Origin: Fimenecus sp045545735
GTDB lineage: Bacteria > Bacillota > Clostridia > Oscillospirales > Acutalibacteraceae
Direction: 5' to 3'
Assembly: GCA_045545735.1 (NCBI GenBank)
Contig: JAZQBM010000001.1
Span: forward strand, 62,001-126,000
Length of the DNA stretch: 64,000 bases
How positions within the stretch are numbered: the stretch's first letter is position 1; each line of letters starts with the position of its first letter. The position numbers and the translations under genes are program-made. Positions 16,554 through 24,717 of the stretch are shown here, piece by piece. The notes beneath the pieces were generated by a model. It was not told the origin of the DNA. It searched no databases and worked only from the letters and a program-made list of their open reading frames with translations.

Positions 16554-18741
16554 AACAAAAATTAAGATAACGGGCACAGTTACAGATATAACATTTCATA
16601 ATGATGTGAACGGTTATACTGTTTTTGTAGTTGATACCGATGAAGAAGAACTTACTGTTGTGGGTACAGTTGCAGATTTGAAATTAGGCGACCGTGTTGA
16701 GATAGTGGGCGACTATGTGTATCATTCCGTATATGGCAGACAGTTCAAAGCTGATTTCTGCAATGCACTTATGCCCGAATCTGTTGAAGATTTGTACCAT
16801 TATCTTGCAAGCGGTGCGGTTAAAGGTATCAGAGAATCGACTGCTCTTAAAATTATTGACCGATTTGGTGATAAAACTTTTGATATATTACAGTATGAGC
16901 CTGAAAGACTTGCTGAAATTAGAGGAATTTCTCTTGAAAAAGCAAAAAAAATCGGCAAAGAATATAACGCTCAATGTTCAACAAGAGCATTGATAATCAG
17001 TTTGTCGAAATATGGTTTAAAAACAAGTGAATGTATTACTGCTCTTGATAAGTTGGGTAATAGTGCGGTTGAAATGATTGAAAATAATCCATACATTCTT
17101 TGCGAAGGCGAAAACAGAATTTCATTTGAACGTGCTGAACAGATTGCCGAGATGCTCCCCAACAAACCAAATTCTCAATACAGAATTGAAGCAGGCGTGC
17201 TTTACGTCATAACTCATAATTTTTATAATGGCCATACCTGTTTACCTCTTGAAAAATTGTTTGCACCGTCAGGGGATTTGTTAGGGGAGAGCAGAGAAAA
17301 CATTGAAATTGCAATTGATAATCTTTTAAGTACAAAAAGGATTATTTGTGAAAAAATTTCAGGTCGTGATTTCATATTTTTGCCCGAAGCATATAATGCG
17401 GAGAAATCTATTTCAAGAAGAATCAATGTTTTACTTAAATTCCCACCCGAAAATCCAATTGATGTAAATAAATACATAGAAAAGATTGAAAAAGCCTGCA
17501 AAATCGAATATGCCGAAAAACAGAAAGAAGCAATTGCTACAGCAGTTAATAAAGGTATTTTGATTTTGACAGGTGGTCCCGGTACGGGTAAAACTACAAC
17601 CCTTAATGGCATTATCAATATGTTTGAAAAAGACCAACTTGATATTGCGTTGTGTGCCCCAACGGGTAGAGCTGCACAACGTATGACAGAAGCTACAGGC
17701 AGAACCGCAACTACAATCCATAGACTTTTAGAGGTTGAATGGGGCGAAAATGATAAGCCTGTATTTAAACGTAATCTTCGCAATCCTTTGGATTGTCAAG
17801 CAGTAATTGTTGATGAAATGTCAATGGTTGATATATTCCTTTTTTCAAGCCTTTTAGATGCACTACCATTCGGTTGCCGACTTATAATGGTGGGTGATAG
17901 TGACCAGTTGCCGTCAGTTAGTGCGGGTAATGTGTTGAAAGACTTAATAGAGTGTAATCTTTTGCCGGTTGTTGAACTTAAAGAAATCTTCCGTCAATCT
18001 ATGGGTAGTAATATTGTGCGTAATGCCCATGCAATCGTAAATGGTGAGCATATTGAAACTGAATACAAAGATGGTGACTTTTTCTTTATGCATCGTCATT
18101 TTCCACTTGATGCAGTCCGCACCGTAAAAGAACTTTGCACAAAACGTCTGCCTGACGCTTACGGATTTGACACTGCAACGCAAATTCAGGTGCTTTGTCC
18201 ATCTAAAAAAGGTGATACAGGCACATTCAATCTTAATCAGGTATTGCAAGAGGCAATTAACCCATCGGAAAAAGGCAAAGCGGAATATTATACGGGTTAT
18301 CGGCTTTTCCGAGAAGGCGATAAGGTTATGCAAACCAAGAATAATTATAATATTCATTGGGAGTCACAAGATGACGAGGGTGACGGCATATATAATGGCG
18401 ATATCGGATTTATAGAAATAATCGACATAGCCCGTGACGCAATAGTTATTGACTTTTCAGGTAAACGTGCAACATATAATAAAGAACAACTTACAGAAAT
18501 TGAACTTGCTTATGCCGTAACGGTACATAAAAGTCAAGGTAGTGAGTTTGATGCAGTTGTAATGCCAGTAATTTCTGTGAATAATAGACTTTGTTATAGA
18601 AATCTTCTTTATACTGCAGTAACAAGAGCAAAAAAACTGTTAATTCTTGTGGGCACTACGGGGTACCTTAACAGTATGATTGAAAATAATAAAACACAAT
18701 TGCGTTATTCAGCCTTAAAACATTTTATGCTTGACAAGTGA
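16540..18741 (+). CDS. recD2: RecD2-family SF1 helicase
   Basis: A 733-residue DNA helicase. An N-terminal OB-like region (TGTVTDITFHNDVNGYTVF) is followed by a helix-hairpin-helix region (GAVKGIRESTALKIIDRFG...RGISLEKAKKIG). The motor has Walker A GGPGTGKTT (about residue 346), motif II VDEMSM, GDSDQLPSV, and a C-terminal YAVTVHKSQGSEFD plus YTAVTRAKKLLILVG. This is RecD2 as found in bacteria without RecBC; it unwinds DNA 5' to 3' in repair and replication-fork processing. ATG 16540 is preferred over an in-frame TTG one codon upstream. The last codons contain the -35 box of the thiT promoter. Confidence 0.93.
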   Translation: MDEFETKIKITGTVTDITFHNDVNGYTVFVVDTDEEELTVVGTVADLKLGDRVEIVGDYVYHSVYGRQFKADFCNALMPESVEDLYHYLASGAVKGIRESTALKIIDRFGDKTFDILQYEPERLAEIRGISLEKAKKIGKEYNAQCSTRALIISLSKYGLKTSECITALDKLGNSAVEMIENNPYILCEGENRISFERAEQIAEMLPNKPNSQYRIEAGVLYVITHNFYNGHTCLPLEKLFAPSGDLLGESRENIEIAIDNLLSTKRIICEKISGRDFIFLPEAYNAEKSISRRINVLLKFPPENPIDVNKYIEKIEKACKIEYAEKQKEAIATAVNKGILILTGGPGTGKTTTLNGIINMFEKDQLDIALCAPTGRAAQRMTEATGRTATTIHRLLEVEWGENDKPVFKRNLRNPLDCQAVIVDEMSMVDIFLFSSLLDALPFGCRLIMVGDSDQLPSVSAGNVLKDLIECNLLPVVELKEIFRQSMGSNIVRNAHAIVNGEHIETEYKDGDFFFMHRHFPLDAVRTVKELCTKRLPDAYGFDTATQIQVLCPSKKGDTGTFNLNQVLQEAINPSEKGKAEYYTGYRLFREGDKVMQTKNNYNIHWESQDDEGDGIYNGDIGFIEIIDIARDAIVIDFSGKRATYNKEQLTEIELAYAVTVHKSQGSEFDAVVMPVISVNNRLCYRNLLYTAVTRAKKLLILVGTTGYLNSMIENNKTQLRYSALKHFMLDK

Positions 18742-18758
18742 TTTTATGGGTGTATAAT
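18731..18758 (+). promoter_or_regulatory. Consensus sigma-A promoter of the thiT transcript
   Basis: TTGACA (18731-18736) and TATAAT (18753-18758), both perfect matches, are 16 bases apart. The -35 lies within the last codons of recD2. Confidence 0.85.
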
Positions 18759-18782
18759 GTAATCAGCCAAGTAAATAGTATA

Positions 18783-18871
18783 TGGGTGCTGACGGTATGT
18801 CGGCTGAGATTAGAGCTAACCCGCTCTTGACCATTGAACCTGATACGGATAATGCCGGCGTAGGAAATTTT
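18783..18871 (+). promoter_or_regulatory. TPP riboswitch (Thi-box) aptamer
   Basis: The conserved Thi-box elements appear in order: GGGTGC at about 18784, CTGAGA (18804-18809), ACCTGAT followed by CGGATAATGCC (about 18838-18855), then GGCGTAGGAAA. The aptamer binds thiamine pyrophosphate. It precedes the thiamine transporter gene thiT and a terminator hairpin, so high TPP should cut thiT expression. Confidence 0.96.
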
Positions 18872-18872
18872 C

Positions 18873-18913
18873 ATTCAGCCATGCGGGTATTCCTTGGCTG
18901 AATTTTTTTTTTT
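18873..18913 (+). terminator. Riboswitch-controlled terminator before thiT
   Basis: ATTCAGCC (18873-18880) pairs with GGCTGAAT (18896-18903), followed directly by a run of T to 18913, then the thiT GGAGGT site. An upstream copy, TCAGCCAAG (18763-18771), can also pair with CTTGGCTGA (18893-18901). Confidence 0.88.
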
Positions 18914-18926
18914 GGAGGTAAAGAGA

Positions 18927-19592
18927 ATGAAGAAAAAAAGTATGGTTTGGCTTTATTGGCTTGTTGAAAGTGCAATTATGATTGCACTTGCAGCAGTATT
19001 GGAATTTGTTTCAAAGTCAATAATTCCTGAAATGGCGTTTGGTGGGCAAATTACAATCGTTAGTATGCTACCGGTTGTGTTAGTTGCTTGGAAGTATGGA
19101 GTAGGCAAAGGGCTTATTACAGGTTTTGTTTACTCGTTAGTGCAGATGGTGATGGGCATCAGTACAATTAGTAAAATGATTTTACCAACTTCTGACGAGT
19201 ACCTTGGAAGTTTATTAAATATCGCACTTATGTTTATCTTTGACTACATACTTGCATATACAGTTCTTGGACTTTCTGCAATGTATAAAAAAGTAATCAA
19301 AAATAATTCTGTTTCACTTGCACTTGGTGCATTTACAGTTCTTCTATTTCGTTATATCTGCCATATTATTTCAGGGTATATTCTTTTTGGCAGTTGGGCA
19401 GAATGGTTCTTTACACAAGATGGTTTCTATTCTTGGGGCGAAACAATAATGAATACATTTAGTGGTAATGGACTTTCACTTATATATTCAATTGTTTACA
19501 ATGGTTTCTATATGATTCCCGAAATCATAATTACAACAATTGTTGCAGTTGTAATCGGCAAAATTCCACAAATAACAAAAACAAAAGTATAA
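18927..19592 (+). CDS. thiT: ECF transporter S component for thiamine, ThiT
   Basis: A 221-residue membrane protein with about six spans. It has the ThiT signature near the first spans (ALAAVLEFVSKSIIPEM...GGQITIVSMLPVVLVAWKYG) and the helix LFRYICHIISGYILFGSWA. It binds thiamine at the membrane and works with a shared ECF energising module, which is not encoded in this window. The upstream TPP riboswitch strongly supports the substrate. ATG 18927 follows GGAGGT (18914-18919) by 7 bases; an earlier frame extension runs into the terminator T-run. It is followed by a bidirectional terminator. Confidence 0.95.
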   Translation: MKKKSMVWLYWLVESAIMIALAAVLEFVSKSIIPEMAFGGQITIVSMLPVVLVAWKYGVGKGLITGFVYSLVQMVMGISTISKMILPTSDEYLGSLLNIALMFIFDYILAYTVLGLSAMYKKVIKNNSVSLALGAFTVLLFRYICHIISGYILFGSWAEWFFTQDGFYSWGETIMNTFSGNGLSLIYSIVYNGFYMIPEIIITTIVAVVIGKIPQITKTKV

Positions 19593-19596
19593 AGAA

Positions 19597-19627
19597 AAAT
19601 CCCTTACTCGTAGTGAGTAGGGGATTT
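19597..19627. terminator. Bidirectional terminator between thiT and yifB
   Basis: AAATCCC-TTACTC pairs with GAGTAG-GGGATTT around a short loop (19597-19627), between convergent genes. Confidence 0.8.
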
Positions 19628-19631
19628 ACTA

Positions 19632-21167
19632 TTATTCATCAAATCTTCTGTCAAAACTTCTGTATTGAATTGCTTCCGTAATATGTTTTGTGTCAATAAT
19701 TTCACTGTTATCTAAGTCTGCAATGGTTCTCGCAATTCGTAACACTTTGTCATAAGCACGAGCTGAAAGTGAAAGTCTTTCAAATGCAGTTTTAAGTATA
19801 AATAAAGCATTTTCAGTCATTTGACAGTGTTTTCTTGTGCTTGCAGCGTCCATTTTTGCGTTACAAGTAATTTTTGTGCCCTCAAAACGTTTGTGTTGAA
19901 TTGCTCTTGCTTTTTCTACACGCTTTTTGATTTCGCTGGATGGCTCTGATTTATGGTTTCCTGAAAGATTTTCAAAATCAACAGGTGGTACATTAATATG
20001 TATGTCAAGTCTGTCAATAAGCGGACCGCTTACACGATTTAAGTATCTTTGTGCCGCACCGTGAGAACAGGTACAAGGGCGTGTAGGATGACCGTAATAA
20101 CCACAAGGACAAGGGTTCATAGCACAAATCATCATAACTGAACAAGGGTATTGAAATTTTGCTGCAGCACGTGAAATGCTTATAATACCATCTTCAATTG
20201 GCTGACGTAAAACTTCAAGTGTGTTTCTTGTGAATTCAGGTAACTCGTCAAGGAATAAAACACCGTTATGTGCTAAAGAAACTTCGCCCGGTCTTGGTAT
20301 TGCACCGCCACCTGAAAGTCCTGCAGGGGAAACAGTGTGATGTGGTGAACGGAATGGTCTTGAACGCATAAGAGATATTCCACTTGGTAATGCACCTGCA
20401 ATTGAATAAATGTTTGTTGTTTCAATTGATTCGTCAAAGGTCATATCAGGCAGAATTGACGGCATTCTTTTTGCAAGCATACTCTTGCCTGAACCGGGTG
20501 GGCCAACCATAAGCACATTATGACCGCCTGCCGCCGCAATTTCTAACGCTCTTTTAACTTCTTCCTGACCTCTAACGTCTGCAAAATCGGGAATGTTTAC
20601 GGGATTGTAGTATTCAGTATAACTTTCAGCTGATACAGGTGTGATTTCTTCCATACCTGTTAAATGTTTAAGTAGTTGAAAAACAGTTTTTACAGGATAA
20701 ACTTCAATTCCTTTAACTACTGCACCCTCACTTGTGTTATCAAAAGGTATAAAAATCTTTTTAATTCCGTTCTTTTTAGCACAAAGTACCATCGGTAAAA
20801 CGCCATTGACTTTGCGTAGTTCACCATCAAGAGAAAGTTCACCAATGAACGCCATATCGTCTGAAACACCTTTTAATTGTTCGTTTGCACAAAGTAATGC
20901 AATAAGAATTGGTAAGTCGTAAAGCGGACCTTCTTTTTTCATATCAGCAGGAGCAAGATTTACAGTAATTCTACTGACAGGGTATTGAAGATTAGCGTTT
21001 TTGATTGCAGAACGAACACGTTCACGACTTTCTGAAACTGCTGTATCGGGAAGTCCTACAATATCGAATCTTGGTAATCCACCTGAAATATCAGCCTCAA
21101 CAATAACTTTGTAGGCTTCCATTCCAAAAAGGCCAAGACTTGTAACTCTTGCAAACAAAACAATCAC
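19632..21167 (-). CDS. YifB/ComM family Mg-chelatase-like AAA+ ATPase
   Basis: A 511-residue protein. The N-terminal Lon-S16-like fold holds GLPDTAVSESRERVRSA and VNLAPADMKKEGPLYDLP; the AAA+ domain has Walker A GPPGSGKSMLAKR (about residue 218) and Walker B-type VLFLDELPEF. A four-Cys Zn-like insert, CAMNPCPCGYYG...PCTC, and the C-terminal helical domain complete the family. ComM is a branch-migration helicase in natural transformation of proteobacteria; the role in Clostridia is less clear. The GTG at 21167 lies only 2 bases from GAGG, so initiation may really be at the in-frame TTG 21158. Confidence 0.9.
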   Translation of the reverse strand: MIVLFARVTSLGLFGMEAYKVIVEADISGGLPRFDIVGLPDTAVSESRERVRSAIKNANLQYPVSRITVNLAPADMKKEGPLYDLPILIALLCANEQLKGVSDDMAFIGELSLDGELRKVNGVLPMVLCAKKNGIKKIFIPFDNTSEGAVVKGIEVYPVKTVFQLLKHLTGMEEITPVSAESYTEYYNPVNIPDFADVRGQEEVKRALEIAAAGGHNVLMVGPPGSGKSMLAKRMPSILPDMTFDESIETTNIYSIAGALPSGISLMRSRPFRSPHHTVSPAGLSGGGAIPRPGEVSLAHNGVLFLDELPEFTRNTLEVLRQPIEDGIISISRAAAKFQYPCSVMMICAMNPCPCGYYGHPTRPCTCSHGAAQRYLNRVSGPLIDRLDIHINVPPVDFENLSGNHKSEPSSEIKKRVEKARAIQHKRFEGTKITCNAKMDAASTRKHCQMTENALFILKTAFERLSLSARAYDKVLRIARTIADLDNSEIIDTKHITEAIQYRSFDRRFDE

Positions 21168-21188
21168 ATCCTCGAAAAGTATGTATTA

Positions 21189-21218
21189 ATTATACAATAC
21201 ATATCGTAATATTTTCAA
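21189..21218 (-). promoter_or_regulatory. Promoter of yifB
   Basis: Reading leftward, TTGAAA (21213-21218) and TATAAT (21189-21194) are 18 bases apart. Confidence 0.6.
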
Positions 21219-21242
21219 CATAAAAATAATATATATTTTGTA

Positions 21243-21271
21243 TTTACAATTTAGCAGTTTTGGCGTAAAAT
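21243..21271 (+). promoter_or_regulatory. Promoter of the phosphoglucomutase gene
   Basis: TTTACA (21243-21248) and TAAAAT (21266-21271) are 17 bases apart, 29 bases before the start codon. Confidence 0.5.
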
Positions 21272-21300
21272 ATATTTAGTAAAAATTAGGAGGTATTGTT

Positions 21301-23019
21301 GTGAACGATATTAACAAACTTTATGAACAATGGCTTTCTTCTGCAACGGCAGATGCTGATTTAATTCCTGAACTTGAAAGTATTAAGGGTGATGACGAAG
21401 CAATTCTTGACCGTTTTTATAAAAATCTTGAATTTGGTACTGCGGGACTTCGTGGCGTTATTGGTGCAGGTACAAATCGTATGAATGTTTATACTGTAAA
21501 TCAAGCAACTCAAGGGTTGGCTGACTATCTTAACGAAACATTCCCTAATCCATCAGTTGCTATTGCTTATGACTCAAGAATTAAATCAAAGGAATTTGCT
21601 GAAAGTGCAGCAGGTGTGTTGGCGGCAAATGGAATTAAAGTTTATATTTATCCTGAACTTGTTCCAACGCCAATGCTTTCATTTGCTGTAAGAAGACTTG
21701 AATGTTCATCAGGTATTATCATTACTGCCAGCCATAATCCGTCAAAATATAACGGATTTAAGTGCTATGACCCTAACGGCTATCAGATGACAGACGAAGC
21801 TGCTGCAAAAACTTATGAATATATTCAAAACATTGATATGTTCACAGGCGTTAAAACAATGAGTTTTGAAGATGCCCTTGCAGAAGATATGGTTGATTTC
21901 ATTGAAGATTGGTTATATGAGGAGTTCTATGAAAAAGTTAAGTCTTGCCTTGTAAATCCTGATTCAATCAAAAAAGCTGGACTTAAAGTAATATATACAC
22001 CACTTAATGGTGCGGGTAATAAACCTGTGCGTAAAGTTCTTAAAATGGCAGGTATTAAGGATGTAACTGTTGTTAAAGAGCAGGAAAAACCAGATGGCAA
22101 CTTTCCGACATGTCCTTATCCAAATCCGGAAATCCGTCAGGCTTTTGAATGTGCAATTGAAACTTCAAAAGGTACAGATGCTGACTTGCTTCTTGCTACT
22201 GACCCCGATTGCGACCGCGTAGGTATTGCGGTTCGTGACGGTGATGATTATGTGCTTATGACAGGTAATGAAGTTGGTGCAATGCTTTGCGAGTATTTGC
22301 TCTCAACTTTAAAAGAGCAGAATAAATTGCCTGAAAATCCTGTTGTTGTAAAATCAATCGTTACAACTCCTCTTATTGAGGCGATTTGTAGTGCATACGG
22401 TGCTGAAGTTGCTGATTTACTTACAGGATTTAAGTACATTGGCGAACTTATTACAAATCTTGAAAAAGATGGTAAAGAAGATAACTTCATTGTAGGTATG
22501 GAAGAATCCTATGGCTATCTTCGCGGAATTCATGCTCGTGATAAAGACGCTGTTGTAGCCTCTCTTATGATTTGCGAAATGGCAGCTGTGTATAAACTTC
22601 GTGGCATTTCACTTAAACAGTTTATGGATAGTATTTATGAAAAATACGGAATGTATCTCAATTCTGTTCTTAACTTTGCATTTGAGGGTGCAAGTGGAAT
22701 GCAGAAAATGGCAGATATTATGAATTCACTTCGTGAAAATGCACCAAAATCATTTGCTGGCAAGAGTGTAATAAAGGTTGCTGATTATAAGACAAGTACT
22801 GTAACTGATACGGCAACAGGGGAGAAGACTACAATTAATCTTCCTAAGTCAAATGTGCTTTCATATTCACTTGAAGATAACAGTAAAGTTATTGTACGCC
22901 CATCAGGAACAGAACCTAAAATTAAGGTTTATATTACTGCTTGCGGAAATACCCGTGAAGAGTCTGAAGAAAAAACTGCATTAATTTCCGATGACGCTAA
23001 AAAACTTTTGGGAGTATAA
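21301..23019 (+). CDS. pgcA: Phospho-sugar mutase, alpha-phosphoglucomutase type
   Basis: A 572-residue alpha-D-phosphohexomutase with all four family motifs: the phosphoserine loop TASHNP (142-147, Ser144), the metal loop ATDPDCDRVG, the sugar-binding GMEESYGYLRG and the phosphate loop RPSGTEPKIK. It interconverts glucose 1- and 6-phosphate and may also act on mannose phosphates. This links glycolysis to UDP-glucose and envelope sugars, which the galE at 12.7 kb would use. The GTG start at 21301 follows AGGAGG by 7 bases. Confidence 0.93.
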   Translation: MNDINKLYEQWLSSATADADLIPELESIKGDDEAILDRFYKNLEFGTAGLRGVIGAGTNRMNVYTVNQATQGLADYLNETFPNPSVAIAYDSRIKSKEFAESAAGVLAANGIKVYIYPELVPTPMLSFAVRRLECSSGIIITASHNPSKYNGFKCYDPNGYQMTDEAAAKTYEYIQNIDMFTGVKTMSFEDALAEDMVDFIEDWLYEEFYEKVKSCLVNPDSIKKAGLKVIYTPLNGAGNKPVRKVLKMAGIKDVTVVKEQEKPDGNFPTCPYPNPEIRQAFECAIETSKGTDADLLLATDPDCDRVGIAVRDGDDYVLMTGNEVGAMLCEYLLSTLKEQNKLPENPVVVKSIVTTPLIEAICSAYGAEVADLLTGFKYIGELITNLEKDGKEDNFIVGMEESYGYLRGIHARDKDAVVASLMICEMAAVYKLRGISLKQFMDSIYEKYGMYLNSVLNFAFEGASGMQKMADIMNSLRENAPKSFAGKSVIKVADYKTSTVTDTATGEKTTINLPKSNVLSYSLEDNSKVIVRPSGTEPKIKVYITACGNTREESEEKTALISDDAKKLLGV

Positions 23020-23022
23020 CAA

Positions 23023-23118
23023 ATGAATAGACAAAAATTTATTAAAGTAGTTGCTATTTTCTTAGCCACAATTATGGTTTTGAGTACCGCAACGGTATTG
23101 CTTCAGATTTTTATGTAA
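23023..23118 (+). CDS. 31-residue membrane miniprotein, Prli42/DUF4044-like
   Basis: The frame encodes 31 residues, starting MNRQKFIKVVAIFL and ending TVLLQIFM. It has a short basic N-terminus and one hydrophobic segment to the end, like the Prli42 and DUF4044 miniproteins of Firmicutes. A GGGAG site (23010-23014) and the 3-base gap after pgcA suggest coupling, and a strong terminator follows the stop codon after only 6 bases. Prli42 anchors the stressosome in Listeria; the similarity here is in shape and a few residues, so function is open. Confidence 0.65.
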   Translation: MNRQKFIKVVAIFLATIMVLSTATVLLQIFM

Positions 23119-23124
23119 ACTTTT

Positions 23125-23154
23125 TAGCCACAGATTTGTCTGTGGCTATTTTTT
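23125..23154 (+). terminator. Terminator of the pgcA-miniprotein transcript
   Basis: TAGCCACAGA (23125-23134) and TCTGTGGCTA (23139-23148) form a 10-bp stem with a TTTG loop, followed by six T residues. Confidence 0.93.
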
Positions 23155-23199
23155 CGACTTAACTCGACTTAATTTGTGAAAAATATACATAATTTTTGG

Positions 23200-23227
23200 T
23201 TGACTTTTAATTTTTTTGTGCTATAAT
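23200..23227 (+). promoter_or_regulatory. Promoter of the sigma-factor gene
   Basis: TTGACT (23200-23205) and TATAAT (23222-23227) are 16 bases apart, followed by a leader of about 50 bases. Confidence 0.7.
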
Positions 23228-23284
23228 CTATTTAATATAAGTAGATTTGTATTTTATAGACTTTTTTGGGGTGAATTGTTAAAC

Positions 23285-23860
23285 ATGGAGTTATCAAATA
23301 GTATTATTGATGATAATATCCTTGTAGCCCGTGCTAAGTCCGGTAATACTGAGGCATTAACAATTTTGCTTGAAAAGTATTCTGAAACGATAATGCAAAA
23401 ATCTCTTACATTTAAAAATCTTAACGGGCTCGAAAGTGATGACCTTTATCAAGAGGGTATGATGGGTTTTGTTGCGGCTGTTTATTCTTTTGAAGAGTCA
23501 AAAGGTGTTCAGTTCTCAACATATGCTAATACTCTTGCGGTCAGAAAAATGCTTTCAGCAGTTCGTAAAGCAAATAACAAATCGAATTTGCCGTTACAAT
23601 ATTATGTATCTTTAGAAGATGAAACTGACTTGCTTTCTTATCTGCCAAATCCTGAAGAAACACTCATATTTAACGAAGAACTTGATTTGATAAACGATTT
23701 TATCGAGGGAAATCTCTCAAAGTCAGAAAAGAAAGTTTTTAAACTTAACCTTGCAGGTCTTTCATATTCTGAAATTGCTGATATTCTTGACTGTGATGAA
23801 AAGTTTGTTGATAATGCTTTGCAAAGAATACGCAGAAAACTACGTAAACTAAAATTGTAA
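23285..23860 (+). CDS. Sigma-70 family RNA polymerase sigma factor, SigH-like
   Basis: A 191-residue sigma factor with region 2 (ESDDLYQEGMMGFVAAVYSFEESKGVQFSTYA) and region 4 (LSKSEKKVFKLNLAGLSYSEIADIL...VDNALQRIRRKLRK). The size and region 2 resemble sporulation sigma-H, which starts spore development, but an ECF or other alternative sigma cannot be excluded without alignment. I place the start at ATG 23285, 11 bases after GGGGTG (23268-23273), because upstream codons overlap the promoter region. The spread of sporulation genes in the window fits such a regulator. Confidence 0.8.
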   Translation: MELSNSIIDDNILVARAKSGNTEALTILLEKYSETIMQKSLTFKNLNGLESDDLYQEGMMGFVAAVYSFEESKGVQFSTYANTLAVRKMLSAVRKANNKSNLPLQYYVSLEDETDLLSYLPNPEETLIFNEELDLINDFIEGNLSKSEKKVFKLNLAGLSYSEIADILDCDEKFVDNALQRIRRKLRKLKL

Positions 23861-23882
23861 TTATGCCCATACTCAAAGAGAG

Positions 23883-23920
23883 CATTGTTTCAATGATTAC
23901 GGTGCAATTCCGTAAAGGGT
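23883..23920 (+). other. Two small hairpins ahead of the zinc-ribbon gene
   Basis: CATTG/CAATG (23883-23895, 3-base loop) and TTACGG/CCGTAA (23897-23915, 7-base loop) stand side by side between the sigma-factor gene and the next gene. There is no U-run, so they are not a terminator. Possible leader structure; weak. Confidence 0.3.
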
Positions 23921-23950
23921 AATAAAATATTTTTAAGCGAGGTACTAAAA

Positions 23951-24226
23951 ATGTACGAAGACAAAACACTCACCTGTAAAAATTGTGGAAACGAGTTCGT
24001 TTTTACTGCAGGCGAACAGGAATTCTATGCAGAGAAAGGACTTGTAAACGAGCCAAAGGTGTGTAAAGAGTGCCGTATTGCCCGTAAGAATGCTAGCCGT
24101 GGTGCAAGAACATATCATACTGCTGTATGTGCTTCATGTGGTGGCGAAGCAAAGATTCCTTTTGAGCCAAAAGACGACAGACCTGTATATTGCAGCGAAT
24201 GCTTTGCAAAAATGAAGGCTGAATAA
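23951..24226 (+). CDS. Zinc-ribbon protein
   Basis: A 91-residue protein with two zinc-ribbon units. The first is CKNCGNEF...VCKECRIARK (residues 9-48), the second CASCGGEAKIPFEPKDDRPVYCSECF. This matches the small zinc-ribbon proteins common in Clostridia (zf-trcl-like plus CxxC), often linked with nucleic-acid binding, but no function is established. GAGG (23939-23942) precedes the ATG. It is followed by a strong terminator. Confidence 0.8.
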   Translation: MYEDKTLTCKNCGNEFVFTAGEQEFYAEKGLVNEPKVCKECRIARKNASRGARTYHTAVCASCGGEAKIPFEPKDDRPVYCSECFAKMKAE

Positions 24227-24245
24227 TTTTTAAAAATTATTAATT

Positions 24246-24271
24246 AAGCACGAGGTAACTCGTGCTTTTTT
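24246..24271 (+). terminator. Terminator of the zinc-ribbon gene
   Basis: AAGCACGAG (24246-24254) pairs with CTCGTGCTT (24259-24267) around GTAA, followed by T residues. Confidence 0.92.
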
Positions 24272-24272
24272 C

Positions 24273-24301
24273 GTATATTTTTCTTCTCTCTCGGCAAAAT
24301 A
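24273..24301 (+). promoter_or_regulatory. Possible forespore sigma (F/G) promoter of spoVAE
   Basis: GTATA (24273-24277) and CAAAATA (24295-24301) with a 17-base spacer resemble the GNATR / CATNNTA pattern of sigma-G promoters, with one mismatch in the -10. Position ahead of spoVAE is right, but the match is short. Confidence 0.3.
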
Positions 24302-24318
24302 TTCTGGGAGGAAGAAAT

Positions 24319-24672
24319 ATGATGTTTTTAAAAGCCTTTTTAATTGGCGGTTTAATTTGCGTTATTGGTCAGTTGCTTATTGATTGGACAAAACTCACAC
24401 CTGCAAGAATTTTAGTGTCGTTTGTAATAATTGGTGTCATTCTTGGTGGGTTAGGTGTATATCAGCCATTAGTTGAATGGGCGGGTGCAGGTGCTACGGT
24501 TCCCTTAACCGGATTTGGAAATACATTGGTACAGGGTACAAAAGACGCAATTCGTGAAGACGGTGCGTTAGGTATAATTACAGGACCGCTTTCGTCAGCA
24601 TCAGTAGGTATTACCGTTGCAATGGTGTGTGGACTTTTAGTTGCATTTGTTACAAAACCTAAATCAAAATGA
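24319..24672 (+). CDS. spoVAE: Stage V sporulation protein AE
   Basis: A 117-residue membrane protein with about four spans that matches SpoVAE: FLIGGLICVIGQLLIDWTKLTPARILV, VTVPLTGFGNTL-like ATVPLTGFGNTL, and REDGALGIITGPLSSASVGIT. SpoVA proteins form the channel that moves dipicolinic acid into the forespore and out during germination. ATG 24319 follows GGAGG by 7 bases. The usual partners spoVAC and spoVAD are not adjacent, so here the gene stands alone between terminators; they may lie elsewhere in the genome. Confidence 0.92.
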   Translation: MMFLKAFLIGGLICVIGQLLIDWTKLTPARILVSFVIIGVILGGLGVYQPLVEWAGAGATVPLTGFGNTLVQGTKDAIREDGALGIITGPLSSASVGITVAMVCGLLVAFVTKPKSK

Positions 24673-24674
24673 AA

Positions 24675-24698
24675 AAAGGACTGCTTAAGCAGTCCTTT
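24675..24698. terminator. Bidirectional terminator, spoVAE / small membrane protein
   Basis: A perfect 24-base palindrome, AAAGGACTGC-TTAA-GCAGTCCTTT. On the minus side it is followed by six T residues, so it serves the leftward gene best. Confidence 0.85.
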
Positions 24699-24717
24699 AA
24701 TAGTTTTAAATTAAATC

